Below, piece after piece: positions 27,929 through 37,148 of a stretch of 64,000 nt of DNA. The position numbers were made by a program, and so were the translations under genes. The notes under the pieces are model-generated. The model was not told the DNA's origin and made no database searches. It saw only the letters and a program-made list of their open reading frames with translations. Position 1 is the stretch's first letter. Every line of letters starts with the position of its first letter. Source of the stretch: VAZQ01 sp963753575 (lineage in GTDB: Bacteria > Pseudomonadota > Alphaproteobacteria > Rhizobiales > Xanthobacteraceae); assembly GCA_963753575.1 (NCBI GenBank), contig CAVWCR010000003.1, forward strand, positions 4,712,001 to 4,776,000, in the 5' to 3' direction.

Positions 27929-28450
27929 CTAATCCCGAAAGATGCGCGAGACATCCTGCAAAATGTCGTCGAGATCAGCCGCGCCCTCCGGCTGGCTGGC
28001 ATCGCCACTCTCTGGCGTCGCCTCCCCGGCGCGATGTCCCTGCTCCGGCAGGACGCACGGCACCGCCTTGCGGCCATGCCGCCGGTAGGTTCGAAAGGCC
28101 GCGCTGGTCGTGAGCAGGATCGGATCGGACATCGTTTCGGTCATGCGGACCAGGCACGCATCCGCGAAGCTCATCGGCACGTGCGCGTATTTGAGCATCA
28201 GCTTGGTGAGATGCTCGCTCTCCTCGCCCGGATGAAAGCCGCACAGGACGCCACGCCGCTGGAGCAGGGCGCCGAGGCTCGCGGTGCCGGCGGGCCCGAG
28301 CAGATGGAAGGCTTCTGACACGGCGGCCTCGCACGTCTTCCAGGGCGGCGGCAGCCGCGCCGCCTGCGCGACGGCCCACGCGTGATGAGCGTCGCCGCCG
28401 CTGAGCAGCGCGATCAGGAAGCCCGCGTCAACGATCACGCTGGTGGCCAT
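27929..28450 (-). CDS. vapC: PIN-domain toxin, VapC-like, with altered fourth acidic site
   Basis: A 173-aa PIN-domain ribonuclease, toxin of a type II toxin-antitoxin pair. The catalytic residues D8 (VIVDAGFLIALL), E46 (VSEAFHLL) and D97 (MSFADACLVRM) are present. The usual fourth motif TTDxDF reads ILLTTSAAFRTYRRHGRKAV, so both Asp are replaced and metal binding may be weakened. A 40-residue tail after the PIN fold (GHRAGEATPESGDASQPEGA) is unusual; the typical length is 130-140. It overlaps the antitoxin gene by 23 nt. Confidence 0.85.
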   Translation of the reverse strand: MATSVIVDAGFLIALLSGGDAHHAWAVAQAARLPPPWKTCEAAVSEAFHLLGPAGTASLGALLQRRGVLCGFHPGEESEHLTKLMLKYAHVPMSFADACLVRMTETMSDPILLTTSAAFRTYRRHGRKAVPCVLPEQGHRAGEATPESGDASQPEGAADLDDILQDVSRIFRD

Positions 28451-28679
28451 AGCGCGTTGCCTTGAGATGCGTGTCCTTGCGCTCGCTCAGATCGGACGGG
28501 AGCCCGTCGATCGAACCGACCAGGTCCGCGATGGCATCGAGCGCGCGGACGCGGCGATCGCTCGCGGCGCGGCTCAGCCGTTCGCGCACGACGTCTGATT
28601 TCGAGATCATGCGCCGGCGCAACTCGGCTTCGATCTCCGCGACCAGCGCGTCGGGTAGGCGGACAGTGAGGATTCTCAT
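28428..28679 (-). CDS. vapB: Ribbon-helix-helix antitoxin, VapB-like
   Basis: An 83-aa protein starting MRILTVRLPDALVAEIEAEL, a ribbon-helix-helix DNA-binding fold (RRRMISKSDVVRERLSRAAS), followed by a tail (RALDAIADLVGSIDGLPSDL) that would wrap the toxin. It precedes and overlaps vapC, the standard order. The start at 28679 lies just behind a palindrome at 28699-28716 that is a plausible operator for self-repression. An in-frame upstream ATG would place the operator inside the gene and is rejected. Confidence 0.82.
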   Translation of the reverse strand: MRILTVRLPDALVAEIEAELRRRMISKSDVVRERLSRAASDRRVRALDAIADLVGSIDGLPSDLSERKDTHLKATRYGHQRDR

Positions 28680-28698
28680 GGCCTGTGTGTAATACATA

Positions 28699-28716
28699 TA
28701 TGGCGGATACGCCATA
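28699..28716. promoter_or_regulatory. Candidate VapB operator
   Basis: Perfect inverted repeat TATGGCG-GATA-CGCCATA, 20 nt upstream of the vapB start, in an AT-rich promoter-like stretch (ATGTATTACACA). RHH antitoxins normally bind such sites to repress their own operon. Confidence 0.55.
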
Positions 28717-29031
28717 CAAATCCAAGGGGGCGAATTGCGCGTGGCGGCGTTGCTCCGGTCTATCTCCGTCGCCCTGAGGCGCCCGAGCCTCAAGCGCGTT
28801 CACGCGCGTCTTCCACGCGCTATGGCGAGGGACCCGAAAGGCGACGGCCCGGGCCGTCTCAGGTGGCCGATCATTCTTCGAGGCACGCCTTCGGCGTGCG
28901 CCTCAGATGACGGCGATGGTTCGTGTCTGACGCCGCCGGCATTAAAATCGGATCGCCGGAAAAGTTCGCCGGCTGGCACGCAGCGCTTCGCGGAAATAAA
29001 GTCGCGCACCTCATCCTTCCGAACGGGCCAC
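28717..29031. repeat. Gap before mnmE with a REP-like hairpin
   Basis: No gene is supported. At 28880-28904 an imperfect palindrome (GAGGCACGCC TTC GGCGTGCGCCTC) forms a stable hairpin; its flanks resemble intergenic REP sequences common in this group. A GGACCCGAAAGGCGACGG patch precedes it. The mnmE promoter must lie in this region but is not evident. Confidence 0.5.
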
Positions 29032-30381
29032 GTGACCGAAACCATCTTCGCCTTGTCCTCCGGACCGCCGCCCGCCGCGATCGCAGTCATTCGCATCTCG
29101 GGCGCAGGCGCGCGCCTGGCGCTCGAGAAGATGATCGGCCGCGTTCCCGAGCCGCGGCGCGCCGCGCTCGCCAGGGTCAGCGATCCGGCGACCGGCCATC
29201 TGCTCGACGAGGCGCTGGCGCTCTGGTTTCCGGGACCCAAGAGCGAGACCGGCGAGGACATGGCCGAGCTGCAGCTGCACGGGGGCAGGGCGGTGATCGC
29301 CGCCGTGCTCAAGGCGCTCGCCGGGCTCGAAGGGTTTCGCCTGGCTGAGCCAGGAGAGTTCACCCGGCGCGCGTTCGAAGCCGGGCGGCTCGACCTCACA
29401 GCGGTCGAGGGGCTTGCGGATCTGGTGGCGGCCGAGACCGAGGCGCAGCGCCGCCAGGCGCTCGGGCAGTTGCATGGTCTTCTGGGCGACCGAGCGGAGG
29501 CCTGGCGCACGCGGCTGATCGAGGCGCTGGCGCTGGTCGAGGCCGGGATCGATTTTTCGGACGAGGGCGACGTGCCGAAGGAACTGGTCCCTCGCGCGGC
29601 CGCGATCGCGCGAGACGTCGAGCGGGAGATCGGCGAGGCGCTTGCGGGGGCGGAGCGAGGCGAGCGCCTGCGCGATGGCCTTTGGGTCGCGATCGCGGGG
29701 CCGCCCAACGCCGGCAAGTCAACCCTGCTCAACCGCCTGGCGAGGCGCGAGGCCGCGATCGTGTCCCCCTATGCGGGGACGACGCGGGACGTGATCGAGG
29801 TCCATCTCGATCTCCATGGCCTTCCCGTGAACCTGCTCGACACCGCGGGCCTCAATGCGGCGTCCGCGGACCTGATCGAGCGCGAGGGCATGCGGCGGGC
29901 GCGGGACGTCATGGCCCGCGCTGATCTCGTTCTCTGGATGAGCGACGCGCGAGAGACAGACGCGGACTCAGTGGCCCAGACGCCCGAGATCAATCCTGGC
30001 GCCAGGCGCTGGGCTGTCCTCAACAAGATCGATCTTCTGGACAGAGTGCCTGCGCGTGGCGCGGCGCCGAACTTCTTCCCGATCTCGGCTGCGACAGGGG
30101 CGGGGATTGAGGAGCTCGTCGCGGCGATCGTTCGTTTCGCGGGCGAGGCACTGGCAAACCAGGAGCCGGCGCTGGTCACCCGCGAGCGGCAGCGGGAAAG
30201 GCTGACCGAGGTCAACGAGGCGCTGCGCGACGCCATCGCGCGGGCGGGTCAGGGCGCTGGCGAAGAGCTGGTCGCGGAGGATCTACGTCACGCGCTCGCG
30301 GGCCTCGGGCGGCTCACGGGGCGGCTCGATGTCGAGGAAATCCTGGACGTGATCTTTCGGGAGTTCTGTGTGGGGAAGTAG
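29032..30381 (+). CDS. mnmE: tRNA modification GTPase MnmE
   Basis: A 449-aa GTPase that, with MnmG, adds carboxymethylaminomethyl groups to U34 of certain tRNAs. N-terminal folate-binding domain TIFALSSGPPPAAIAVIRIS and GEFTRRAFEAGRLDL; G domain with G1 GPPNAGKSTLLN, G2 GTTRDVIEV, G3 DTAGL and G4 NKID; C-terminal FREFCVGK with the conserved Cys. GTG 29032 gives the family length. It heads the cluster mnmE-mnmG-rsmG-parA-parB. Confidence 0.97.
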   Translation: MTETIFALSSGPPPAAIAVIRISGAGARLALEKMIGRVPEPRRAALARVSDPATGHLLDEALALWFPGPKSETGEDMAELQLHGGRAVIAAVLKALAGLEGFRLAEPGEFTRRAFEAGRLDLTAVEGLADLVAAETEAQRRQALGQLHGLLGDRAEAWRTRLIEALALVEAGIDFSDEGDVPKELVPRAAAIARDVEREIGEALAGAERGERLRDGLWVAIAGPPNAGKSTLLNRLARREAAIVSPYAGTTRDVIEVHLDLHGLPVNLLDTAGLNAASADLIEREGMRRARDVMARADLVLWMSDARETDADSVAQTPEINPGARRWAVLNKIDLLDRVPARGAAPNFFPISAATGAGIEELVAAIVRFAGEALANQEPALVTRERQRERLTEVNEALRDAIARAGQGAGEELVAEDLRHALAGLGRLTGRLDVEEILDVIFREFCVGK

Positions 30382-30467
30382 CCGCCATCCTCTCCAGCGG
30401 CGCGCCAGCGGCCTATCAGCCTCTAAGTCAGCGGAAACCCGGTTAACGTTAACGGAGGCCCGTCGGG

Positions 30468-30483
30468 CGTTTCACGTGAAACA
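30468..30483. promoter_or_regulatory. parS: parS site (15/16 match)
   Basis: The stretch reads C + GTTTCACGTGAAAC + A, matching the ParB-binding consensus TGTTTCACGTGAAACA at 15 of 16 positions. It lies in the mnmE-mnmG gap, 3-4 kb upstream of parAB, where alphaproteobacterial parS sites are expected. Confidence 0.9.
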
Positions 30484-30559
30484 TCGCGGCGTCCTTTTCA
30501 TTCGGCTTTTTGACCCCACGATCAGGCCGCGATAGAAGCGCGGTGGAAAAGAGATCGAG

Positions 30560-32464
30560 ATGGAACGGCGCTACGACGTGATTGTGGTGGGGGGTGGCCA
30601 TGCGGGCTGCGAGGCCGCGGCGGCGGCGAGCCGCATGGGCGCCAGGACCGCGCTTGTGACCCACAGGTTTGCGACCGTCGGGGCGATGTCCTGCAACCCG
30701 GCCATCGGCGGCCTGGGCAAGGGGCACCTCGTTCGCGAGATTGACGCCCTGGATGGCCTTATGGGAGGGGTGGCGGACCGGGGCGGAATCCAGTTCCGGG
30801 TTCTCAACCGCCGCAAGGGGCCGGCGGTCCGCGGGCCGCGCGCCCAGGCAGACCGGAAACTTTATGCCGCCGCGATGCAGGCCGCGATCCGGGAGACCGA
30901 GCGCCTGGAGGTGATCGAGGCCGAGGCCGATGACCTGCTCCTGAGCGAGGGGCGGATCTCAGGCCTGCGGCTTCTGGACGGGCGGGAGCTTAAGGCGGCC
31001 GCCGTGGTCCTCACTACGGGGACCTTCCTCCGCGGCCTGATCCACATCGGGGAAAGTCAGACGCCTGCGGGTCGGGTGGGGGAGGCGCCCGCGCTTGGCC
31101 TTTCGGCCACCCTCGCCCGGCTTGGCTTTAATCTCGGAAGGCTCAAGACCGGCACCCCGCCCCGGCTCGATGGCCGGACCATAGATTGGGGGGCGCTGGA
31201 GATGCAGCCCGGCGACGTTCCGCCGGAGCCATTCTCCGTCCTGACAGATCGCATCGAAACCCCCCAGGTGGAATGCGGCCTGACCCGGACCACGCCCGCG
31301 ACCCACGAAGTGATCCGGCAGAACGTCCACCGCTCTCCCATGTACTCCGGGCAAATCGCCAGCCGCGGGCCGCGCTACTGCCCCTCGATCGAGGACAAGA
31401 TTGTTCGGTTTGGGGACCGTGACGGCCACCAGATTTTCCTGGAGCCCGAAGGCCTCGAGGACCCCACGGTCTACCCCAACGGCATTTCGACCTCGCTCCC
31501 CGAGGAGATCCAGCTCGCGCTCGTGGCGACCATCCCGGGCCTTGAGAAGGCGCGCGTCCTGCGCCCGGGCTATGCGATTGAGTATGACCATGTGGACCCC
31601 CGGGAGCTCCTCGCCACCCTTGAGACCAAGCGGGTCGCGGGCCTGTTCCTGGCCGGCCAGATCAACGGCACGACAGGATACGAGGAGGCAGCGGCGCAGG
31701 GCCTGGTCGCCGGCCTCAACGCGGCAGCGAGGGCAGGCGGGGGCGGGGAGATCGTGTTTGACCGGGCCGAGGGCTACCTCGGGGTCATGATCGATGACCT
31801 GGTGACCAAGGGGGTGACGGAGCCCTACCGGATGTTCACCTCGCGGGCGGAATATCGCCTCACGCTCCGGGCCGACAACGCGGACCAGCGTCTGACCCAG
31901 AAGGGCATCGCGCTGGGCTGTGTGGGCCCTGAGCGGCAGAGGCGCCATGCGGCGAAGATCGAAGCCCTCGCGGCCGCCACCGCCTTTGCCCGTTCGGTGT
32001 CGCTGACCCCCAATGAGGCCGAGCGCCACGGCCTTTCCCTCAATCACGACGGCCAGCGCCGGAGCGCCTTCGAGCTCCTCTCCTTTCCCACGATTGGGAT
32101 CGAGACGTTGCGGGGCGTCTGGCCCCCGCTCGGGGGCTTTGCGCCCAGGATCCTCGAGCAACTCGAGATCGACGCCAAATACGATGTCTATCTCAGCCGC
32201 CAGGCCTCCGACATCGCGGCATTCCGGCGCGACGAAAGCCTGGAGCTCCCGGATGACTTGGACTATGCGGGGATCAAGGGCCTCTCCAACGAAGCGCGCC
32301 AGAAGCTCGCCGCCGTCCGGCCCCGGACCATCGGGCAGGCTGGCCGTATCGATGGCATGACGCCCGCGGCGCTGACGCTGCTCGTGGCCCACCTCCGGGG
32401 GACTGCTCGCCATGACCGCCACCAAGACCGCCGCTCCGGCCGCGCCCGTTCCGCAGGCCGCTGA
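30560..32464 (+). CDS. mnmG: tRNA uridine-5-carboxymethylaminomethyl modification enzyme MnmG
   Basis: A 634-aa FAD enzyme, partner of MnmE. FAD motif DVIVVGGGHAGCEAAAAASR, then GAMSCNPAIGGLGKGHLVRE, conserved Cys in RGPRYCPSIEDKIVRF, NGISTSLPEEIQ, and GYEEAAAQGLVAGLNAA. The C-terminal helical domain (DYAGIKGLSNEARQKLAAVR) binds the tRNA and MnmE. The last ~18 codons overlap the start of rsmG by 53 nt and have atypical basic composition (TARHDRHQDRRSGRARSAGR), suggesting the stop was moved outward compared with relatives. Confidence 0.97.
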   Translation: MERRYDVIVVGGGHAGCEAAAAASRMGARTALVTHRFATVGAMSCNPAIGGLGKGHLVREIDALDGLMGGVADRGGIQFRVLNRRKGPAVRGPRAQADRKLYAAAMQAAIRETERLEVIEAEADDLLLSEGRISGLRLLDGRELKAAAVVLTTGTFLRGLIHIGESQTPAGRVGEAPALGLSATLARLGFNLGRLKTGTPPRLDGRTIDWGALEMQPGDVPPEPFSVLTDRIETPQVECGLTRTTPATHEVIRQNVHRSPMYSGQIASRGPRYCPSIEDKIVRFGDRDGHQIFLEPEGLEDPTVYPNGISTSLPEEIQLALVATIPGLEKARVLRPGYAIEYDHVDPRELLATLETKRVAGLFLAGQINGTTGYEEAAAQGLVAGLNAAARAGGGGEIVFDRAEGYLGVMIDDLVTKGVTEPYRMFTSRAEYRLTLRADNADQRLTQKGIALGCVGPERQRRHAAKIEALAAATAFARSVSLTPNEAERHGLSLNHDGQRRSAFELLSFPTIGIETLRGVWPPLGGFAPRILEQLEIDAKYDVYLSRQASDIAAFRRDESLELPDDLDYAGIKGLSNEARQKLAAVRPRTIGQAGRIDGMTPAALTLLVAHLRGTARHDRHQDRRSGRARSAGR

Positions 32465-33096
32465 CCGCGCGAAGGCCCTCGCGCTCACCCCTGTTTCACG
32501 TGAAACACGGGAGCGCCTGGAGCGCTTTGTGGAGCTGCTCCTGGCCTGGCAGAAAACCACTCATCTCATTTCCCCTGCCTCCGTCCCGCGGCTCTGGACC
32601 CGCCATGTGGCTGATTCGCTCCAGCTCCTGGACCTCGCGCCGGACGCCAAGGTCTGGGTCGATCTCGGGAGCGGGGGCGGCTTCCCGGGCCTGGCGATCG
32701 CCTGCGCCCTGGCCGAGAAACCAGGCGCCCTGGTGCATCTCGTTGAAAGCAATAACAAGAAGGCGGCCTTCCTGCGTGAGGCCGTTAGGGTTACCGGCGC
32801 CCCGGCCGTGGTCCACGCTATCCGGATCGAGAACTTCGTGGCTGATTTTGTGGGGGATGCTGAGGCCGTCACCGCGCGGGCGCTTTTACCATTTAAGTCA
32901 TTGTTTGAATTGCTATTTCCTCTCCTGGCGCGGGGCGCCATGGGGCTTTTTCCGAAGGGACGGGATGTCGATGCCGAATTGACCCAGGCCGCTAAATCCT
33001 GGAACATCGATCACTCATTCGTACCGAGTTCGAACCGACTCCAAGGCTCGCGTCGTACTCGTTCGCGCTTTGGGGCGTCGGCAGGCGGTGCAATAG
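32412..33096 (+). pseudogene. rsmG: 16S rRNA m7G527 methyltransferase RsmG, 3' frameshift
   Basis: RsmG (GidB) methylates G527 of 16S rRNA. SAM motif VWVDLGSGGGFPGLAIACAL, then HLVESNNKKAAFLREA and RALLPFKSLFELLFPLLARG are intact. At about 33027-33030 (AGTT) one extra base shifts the frame: the ancestral ending reads in +1 as RTDSKARVVLVRALGRRQAV Q stop at 33094-33096, matching the family C-terminus, whereas the frame as given continues to 33185 and overlaps parA. Only the last ~22 residues are altered, so activity may persist. Either a real mutation or a sequencing/assembly error. Listed as pseudogene only because of the frameshift. Confidence 0.85.
32492..32507. promoter_or_regulatory. parS: parS site inside rsmG (perfect)
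   Basis: TGTTTCACGTGAAACA, a perfect 16-bp ParB site, lies within the rsmG coding sequence, encoding VSRET. This in-gene location is conserved in alphaproteobacteria. Confidence 0.95.
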
Positions 33097-33132
33097 CACT
33101 GATCCGATTCGCTCGAACCGCGGACGGAAGCC

Positions 33133-34008
33133 ATGATGTCAGAGCAAGCTCATTCCGAAGCGACCCTTTCGCCCCAGGTCGCTGACGAGCCCGTCCGTCT
33201 TGGCAAAGCCAAGCCACCGCGGGTCCTCGCCATCGCCAATCAGAAAGGCGGCGTCGGCAAGACGACGACCGCGATCAATCTCGGCACCGCGCTGGCGGCG
33301 ATCGGCGAGCGGGTGCTGATCGTCGATCTCGATCCCCAGGGCAACGCCTCGACCGGCCTCGGCATCGACAACCGCAGTCGCAATCATTCCACCTACGACG
33401 TGCTGATCAGCGAGGCGACGCTGCGGGAGACCATCCTGCCGACGGCGGTGCCGCGGCTCTCGATCGCGCCCTCGACGCTTGACCTTTCCGGCCTCGAGCT
33501 TGAGATCAGCCAGGCGCGCGACCGCGCCTTCCGGCTGCGCAATGCGCTCGGCCCGCTCAACGCGGTCGCGGACGAGAACGCCTTCAGCTACGTCCTGGTG
33601 GATTGCCCGCCCTCGCTCAACCTGCTCACCGTCAACGCGATGGCGGCCGCAAACGCGGTGCTGGTGCCGCTGCAGTGCGAGTTCTTCGCGCTCGAAGGAC
33701 TGTCGCAACTGCTCAAGACCGTCGAGCAGGTGAAGCAGGCGCTCAATCCATCCCTGGAGATCCACGGCATCGTGCTCACCATGCACGATGCGCGCAACAA
33801 TCTCTCCAACCAGGTCGTGGCCGACGTGCGTCAGCACATGGGCGCCAAGGTCTATGACACCGTGATCCCGCGCAACGTGCGAATCTCCGAAGCGCCGTCC
33901 TACGGCAAGCCGGTGCTGGTCTACGATCTCAAATGCGTGGGCAGCGAAGCCTATCTGAAGCTCGCGACCGAGATCATCCAGCGCGAGAAGGAGATGCGGG
34001 CGGAGTGA
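33133..34008 (+). CDS. parA: Chromosome partitioning ATPase ParA
   Basis: A 291-aa ParA/Soj ATPase that positions origins with ParB-parS. Deviant Walker A ANQKGGVGKTTTAINLGTAL, Walker A' IVDLDPQGNAST, Walker B VLVDCPPSLNLLTVNAM and the C-terminal SEAPSYGKPVLVYD. A ~25-residue N-terminal tail precedes the fold. The true rsmG ending at 33096 leaves a normal 36-nt gap. Co-directional with parB 208 bp downstream, an interval that holds a ~109-bp repeat element. Confidence 0.97.
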   Translation: MMSEQAHSEATLSPQVADEPVRLGKAKPPRVLAIANQKGGVGKTTTAINLGTALAAIGERVLIVDLDPQGNASTGLGIDNRSRNHSTYDVLISEATLRETILPTAVPRLSIAPSTLDLSGLELEISQARDRAFRLRNALGPLNAVADENAFSYVLVDCPPSLNLLTVNAMAAANAVLVPLQCEFFALEGLSQLLKTVEQVKQALNPSLEIHGIVLTMHDARNNLSNQVVADVRQHMGAKVYDTVIPRNVRISEAPSYGKPVLVYDLKCVGSEAYLKLATEIIQREKEMRAE

Positions 34009-34040
34009 TGACGTTCGCACGGACGCAAGTCACATCAGGC

Positions 34041-34149
34041 GTCGTCCCCGCGCAAGCGGGGACCCATAGCCACCGGGTCATTCGATATCTCGCTATGGGG
34101 CTGTTTCGCGACGACACGGCGTATGGGTCCCCGCTTGCGCGGGGTCGAC
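34041..34149. repeat. 109-bp inverted-repeat element (family A, copy 1)
   Basis: Two ~28-bp arms (34041-34068 and 34122-34149, one mismatch when paired; core CCCCGCGCAAGCGGGG) flank ~53 bp of less conserved DNA. Near-identical elements lie at 39408 and 47103. Non-autonomous, MITE- or REP-like; it separates parA from parB and could form a long hairpin in their shared mRNA. Confidence 0.9.
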
Positions 34150-34215
34150 AGCAACCAGATCAGCGGTAGATGGCCGCCAACTCTGCGTGACGAGGGGTTC
34201 GGGAGAATCTTCACC

Positions 34216-35100
<885 letters not shown>

Positions 35101-35200
35101 GAGTCATTTTCAAGTGACCGATTCTTGCTGTTATTCCGGGACGCGCGTCGGCGCGGGCTTGGTGGCGCCCCGAAATCACAGTGGGGATAATATTCCTAGT

Positions 35201-35464
35201 CTAGATATAAAAGCGAAACGGCATTGGTGGCGCTTCCATACCGCGTGGCGATGCGGTCAGGATTTCGCCGACGCGGTCCGCGAACTTGAGTGTTACCGGC
35301 AGGCCGCTCGAATAGTCGCAGGCGTTGTAATTAATCTTCGTCAGCGCAAGCACGTCCCGCATCACGATCATCAGGTCGCTGGCGCCCTGATTGATTTCCA
35401 CCAGAATGGGTTTGGGCGTTTCGAAGCCCGGATAGGTGCGAAGGCGCGGCACATATTGCGCGCG
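35201..35464 (-). pseudogene. C-terminal remnant of a prokaryotic Argonaute (PIWI domain)
   Basis: On the minus strand ~85 codons read RRAQYVPRLRTYPGFETPKP, ILVEINQGASDLMIVMRDVL, ALTKINYNACDYSSGLPVTL, KFADRVGEILTASPRGMEAP and PMPFRFYI stop. The ALTKxNxN...LPVTLKFADRVGEIL pattern and a C-terminus ending in FRFYI are the hallmark end of the PIWI domain of prokaryotic Argonautes. Nothing upstream on that strand continues it; the TPR gene on the other strand begins at 35467, so the rest of the ago gene has been deleted or replaced. No catalytic DEDX residues remain. Confidence 0.75.
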
Positions 35465-35466
35465 AC

Positions 35467-36246
35467 GTGCTGCGACGGCAGCCGCGGCACGCGAACGTCC
35501 ATTTGGGCGCGCTGCATCTCTTGGGGCTGGCCCTGCTGATCCAGAAGCGCGCGCGCGAGGCGGTCGAGCCGCTTGAGGAAGCCGCGCGCGACGCCTCCGA
35601 TCCGTTGATCGAAACCCACTATGCGCTGGCGCTGCGCGACGTCGGCCGCACCGCCGAGGCGATCGATTGGCTCAAGCGCGCGACGAGCCGTACGCCGACC
35701 TTCGCGCCGGCGTTCCATGAGCTCGGCCTCATCTATTGCGGCCTGCGCCGTTATGACGAAGCGGAGGCCACGCTCAAGCAAGGGATCGAGCTGGCGCCGA
35801 CGGTCGCCGAGCTCTCGGTCGAGCTTGGCGGCGTCTACATCTGCCGGGCCGATCCCGCGAACGCCAAGGTCGCGTTTGCGCGTGCGCTGGCGCTGGCGCC
35901 GGGCCAAGCATCGAGTCACGTGCGGGCGCTGCACGGCTTCGGCACGGCGTTCCTGTTCGAGGGTGAGTTCGAGCGCGCCGCCGACCGGTTCCGGCAAGTA
36001 CTGGCGCGCAACCCGCAGCATGTGCGCGCGCGGCTTGATCTCGCGCACTGCCTGTTGGAGCTCGGCAAGTTCGACGACGCGGTCGCGGAGCTGCGCACAG
36101 TCGTGCGTTCGTCGCCGCGGCATTACGGCAAGGCGCTCAAGATGCTGGCGTCGTCCCGGCGCGGGCGGCTCTGGCTGCGGCCCAGCATGGCGGCATCGTT
36201 CCTGCAGGTGGTCGGCTTGGCATCGTCGCTCAACCTGCCGCAATGA
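35467..36246 (+). CDS. TPR-repeat protein
   Basis: A 259-aa protein of tetratricopeptide repeats (VHLGALHLLGLALLIQKRAR, AFHELGLIYCGLRRYDEAEA, ARLDLAHCLLELGKFDDAVA). It has no signal peptide or other domain. The GTG start at 35467 sits on the junction with the Argonaute remnant and the first repeat is incomplete, so the 5' end may have been lost. Its stop overlaps the next start by 4 nt (ATGA), implying that the two products act together. Confidence 0.72.
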   Translation: MLRRQPRHANVHLGALHLLGLALLIQKRAREAVEPLEEAARDASDPLIETHYALALRDVGRTAEAIDWLKRATSRTPTFAPAFHELGLIYCGLRRYDEAEATLKQGIELAPTVAELSVELGGVYICRADPANAKVAFARALALAPGQASSHVRALHGFGTAFLFEGEFERAADRFRQVLARNPQHVRARLDLAHCLLELGKFDDAVAELRTVVRSSPRHYGKALKMLASSRRGRLWLRPSMAASFLQVVGLASSLNLPQ

Positions 36247-36968
36247 CGGACGCAGCGCCGGGCATGGCCATCACGTTCCGGTGCCCGCCGGAGCTCGAGC
36301 CGATCCTGCCGCGACCGACGCCGGCGCTGTTCGGCCTGCCGGAGTGGTTCAAGGCCATGCCGGCCTCGGCGTTCAGCAGCGTGCTGCAGTCAGAGCAACT
36401 GACGGTCAAGAAATGCCCGCCGTTCATCGACGCGATGACCTACGGCTTTCTCATTCCGCTGGTCACCGACCTGCGCGTCGAGGACGGCGCCTTCGCGTGG
36501 GACTTCGAGCTGCCGAGCGGCGGCGCGATCACGAGCTACTCGCGCTCCCCGCTCGACTTCCACGACAGCGCCCAGGTCGCCGGCACGCCGCTCTTCAAGG
36601 ACGATACCTTCGTGCTCAAGTTCAACAATTTCTGGACCATCGAATCGCCGCCCGGCTACTCGCTTCTGATCACTCATCCGGTCAATCGCCATGACCTGCC
36701 GTTCACGACCTTGACCGGGCTGGTCGACGCCGACCTCTACAAGGACAACTTCATCAACTTTCCGGCGCGCTGGCGCGACCTCTCATTCAGCGGCGTGCTT
36801 GCGAAGGGCACGCCGGTCGCGCAGTGCATCCCGGTCAAGCGGGAATTCTGGAGCGCGCAGTTTGCGACCATTACGGGCGAGGCGGTCGCCCGGCTGCAGG
36901 TGACGGCTGCCGCTGTCACCAGCGAGCGGGGCATCTATCGCCGGCAGTTCCGGGCGCCGAAACGGTAG
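36243..36968 (+). CDS. Conserved protein of unknown function
   Basis: A 241-aa soluble protein, beta-rich and aromatic (CPPFIDAMTYGFLIPLVTDL, FNNFWTIESPPGYSLLITHP, LYKDNFINFPARWRDLSFSG). The blocks resemble the DUF6065-type proteins sometimes found beside 2OG-Fe or TPR proteins, but I cannot assign it firmly. It is translationally coupled to the TPR protein, which could present a substrate to it. Confidence 0.65.
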   Translation: MTDAAPGMAITFRCPPELEPILPRPTPALFGLPEWFKAMPASAFSSVLQSEQLTVKKCPPFIDAMTYGFLIPLVTDLRVEDGAFAWDFELPSGGAITSYSRSPLDFHDSAQVAGTPLFKDDTFVLKFNNFWTIESPPGYSLLITHPVNRHDLPFTTLTGLVDADLYKDNFINFPARWRDLSFSGVLAKGTPVAQCIPVKREFWSAQFATITGEAVARLQVTAAAVTSERGIYRRQFRAPKR

Positions 36969-37148
36969 CAATTGCACCCGCGTATTAGGAATCGATTTAG
37001 CACGATCGCCACCTCAAAACCGCTCCGGGTCCGCACAGGATTTCATTAGCGATTTTCGACTAGCGTCTGTTTTCTCGTGACAATGGTACTGCTGGTTGAA
37101 TGCATGCGCATCTTCCAAGCAGTCGGCCCCTCTTGCCGAGACGCATCG

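Noticed and set aside
30442..30453. GTTAACGTTAAC palindrome considered as a CtrA or replication site.
   Set aside because: Spacing of the TTAA words is 2 nt rather than the 7 nt of a CtrA box, and no DnaA boxes accompany it.
33097..33185. Extended C-terminus of RsmG in the given frame.
   Set aside because: The true family C-terminus reads in the +1 frame and stops at 33096; the extension is a frameshift product.
34041..34149. Repeated CCCCGCGC blocks considered as CRISPR or tRNA-like.
   Set aside because: They are single dispersed inverted repeats without regular spacers, cas genes or tRNA loops.
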